A DNA stretch of 64,000 nt from JABDIY01 sp963751955 (lineage in GTDB: Bacteria; Actinomycetota; Acidimicrobiia; Acidimicrobiales; SZUA-35), in assembly GCA_963751955.1 (NCBI GenBank), contig CAVVWM010000001.1, positions 62,001 to 126,000 on the forward strand, read 5' to 3'. Under the pieces are notes generated by a model. It made no database searches and was not told the DNA's origin. It saw only the letters and a program-made list of their open reading frames with translations. Of this stretch, positions 63,024 through 64,000 are shown one piece after another; within the stretch, counting starts at the first letter, position 1, and the number at the start of each line of letters is the position of its first letter. The translations under genes were made by a program, and so were the position numbers.

Positions 63024-64000
63024 CGGGCCAATGCTCCAGATGGGCTAGCAGTGGCTGCCCTGGTTCGGACCAACCGGTAGTGCCCGAAGACCCCTGCTCC
63101 GAGTGCCCCAAACAGAATCAGAGCCTGCAGGATGTTGGCGATCGACGCCGGAACTCCGCTGACCTGGATTGCGAGTCCGCCCACCTGCACAGCTCCGAAG
63201 AAGACCGCAACCAGGGCGACCCCCGAAGGACGCATGAGGGCGAGGGCGGCAACGATGATGCCGGCAAAGCCCCATCCGTTAGCCACACCCTCGACCAACC
63301 GAGTGGATGATCCGGTGAGCTCGATCCCACCGGCCAGACCGGCGATCGCACCGGAAAGGGTGAGCACAGTGAGGATCTTGATTCCCAGCGATATCCCGGC
63401 GTACTCAGCGGTATTTGCAGAAGAGCCAGCCAGCCGCAGTTCGTACCCCCACTTGCTGCGGGATGCGTAGAACCCGAATCCGGCGAGAACGGCTGCGGCG
63501 ATCAGTACCCCGATGTTGGACCGCTCGAACAACCCGGGAAGTGCTGCCTGGGACGGGAGGGATGGTGCCTGTGGGAAGCCCACGCTCGCAGGATCCTTCC
63601 AAGGACCATTTACCAGGTATCGAACCACCCTGATGATGACCTCGTTCAGCATGAGGGTGGTGATGATCTCGTTCACTCCGAGCCGAGCTCGTGCGACCGC
63701 TGGCAAGAGAGCGAGCAAGCCGCCACCTATCACGGCTCCGAGCAGAATCAAGGGGATCAGTATGAATCCGTCGGCGTCAGGTAGAACTCGGGCAACCCAT
63801 GCTCCACCGATTGCGCCGGCGATGATCTGCCCTTCTGCGCCGATGTTCCAAAGCCCCATGGAACCTGCAACGGCGACAGCAAGTCCCGCCAACCCCAGGG
63901 GCACCGCACGGGTCAGCGTGTTGGACCAGGCCCGCTGTGAACCGAAGGCAGCATCAGCCATCTTGGTGTACACCTCGATCGGATCATTGCCGCTCACGAG
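63020..64000 (-). CDS. ABC transporter permease, YufP-like (5' end cut off by the window)
   Basis: At least 326 residues, open to the right edge. The visible start is LVSGNDPIEVYTKMADAAFG, which normally follows a first membrane helix, so the true start is outside. Landmarks: GLWNIGAEGQIIAGAIGGAW, ARLGVNEIITTLMLNEVIIR, YLVNGPWKDP, ELRLAGSSANTAEYAGI and GWGFAGIIVAALALMRPSG. It is the first of the two permeases that would form the channel of one importer. Confidence 0.9.
   Translation of the reverse strand, partial: LVSGNDPIEVYTKMADAAFGSQRAWSNTLTRAVPLGLAGLAVAVAGSMGLWNIGAEGQIIAGAIGGAWVARVLPDADGFILIPLILLGAVIGGGLLALLPAVARARLGVNEIITTLMLNEVIIRVVRYLVNGPWKDPASVGFPQAPSLPSQAALPGLFERSNIGVLIAAAVLAGFGFYASRSKWGYELRLAGSSANTAEYAGISLGIKILTVLTLSGAIAGLAGGIELTGSSTRLVEGVANGWGFAGIIVAALALMRPSGVALVAVFFGAVQVGGLAIQVSGVPASIANILQALILFGALGAGVFGHYRLVRTRAATASPSGALAR

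Noticed and set aside
1..64000. tRNA, rRNA, insertion sequences, prophage or plasmid origin
   Set aside because: No cloverleaf with a TTCGA-type T loop, no transposase or integrase motif and no rep gene was found on reading both strands.

Overview
The window is a gene-dense stretch of bacterial chromosome, with G+C near 60% judged by eye. Genes lie on both strands, gaps are short, and no rRNA, tRNA, phage, insertion sequence or CRISPR array was seen. The gene content (an F420-type LLM oxidoreductase, an Mtb-like DsbE/DsbF lipoprotein, a DUF2797 protein, a LANTG-anchored surface protein, many flavin enzymes, a SnoaL-FMO fusion, MttB with DMGDH-like genes) suggests a free-living or symbiotic aerobic actinobacterium, possibly an Acidimicrobiia-type marine lineage. 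The taxonomy is inference.

Layout. 1-8.3 kb: HTTM membrane protein (cut by the left edge), GlcD-like FAD oxidase, TetR regulator with a quinone oxidoreductase, zinc-ribbon protein, MFS transporter, APH-family kinase, DUF2889 protein and a proline racemase-family protein. 8.3-18.3 kb: a large Asp-box/BNR protein, TauE/SafE exporter, an SDR + PanB-like pair, a Crp/Fnr regulator followed by two paralogous membrane proteins, and a DUF2207 protein. 18.5-27.1 kb: SnoaL-FMO monooxygenase, phytanoyl-CoA dioxygenase-like protein, class V aminotransferase-like protein, M20 peptidase, PPK2 kinase, proline iminopeptidase and DUF2797. 27.2-40.6 kb: a LysR regulator divergent from two DMGDH-like proteins and an MttB-family methyltransferase, then SRPBCC, an aldehyde dehydrogenase, a LANTG surface protein and a choline-dehydrogenase-like GMC enzyme. 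Together these could form a choline / glycine betaine / methylamine degradation region. 41-54.6 kb: lipoprotein, RNase HI, DEAD-box helicase, cation-chloride-cotransporter-like permease, DUF805, a KhtTU-type antiporter pair, a methyltransferase + SulP pair, YggT and an LLM oxidoreductase. 54.6-64 kb: YczE-like protein, a nitronate monooxygenase remnant, a reductive-dehalogenase-like protein, a candidate selenocysteine-containing thioredoxin lipoprotein, a second TauE/SafE, an amidohydrolase, xylose isomerase, an aminotransferase and two ABC permeases of the nucleoside/sugar type (the second cut by the right edge).

The main find is at 56838-57368. A DsbE/DsbF-like lipoprotein has an in-frame UGA exactly where the first Cys of its WFWAPWCxxC active site should be. 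The same frame continues through the whole thioredoxin fold, and a hairpin with a GGUC loop lies 26 nt downstream of the UGA. This fits a UxxC selenoprotein.

A caution covers the whole window. At least eight otherwise intact genes carry a single frameshift (near 2229, 9462, 30342, 32220, 34247, 43692, 47027 and 61478). The simplest reading is residual indels from long-read assembly, so those genes are annotated as single CDS spans. The UGA cannot be explained by an indel, because the frame is the same on both sides.
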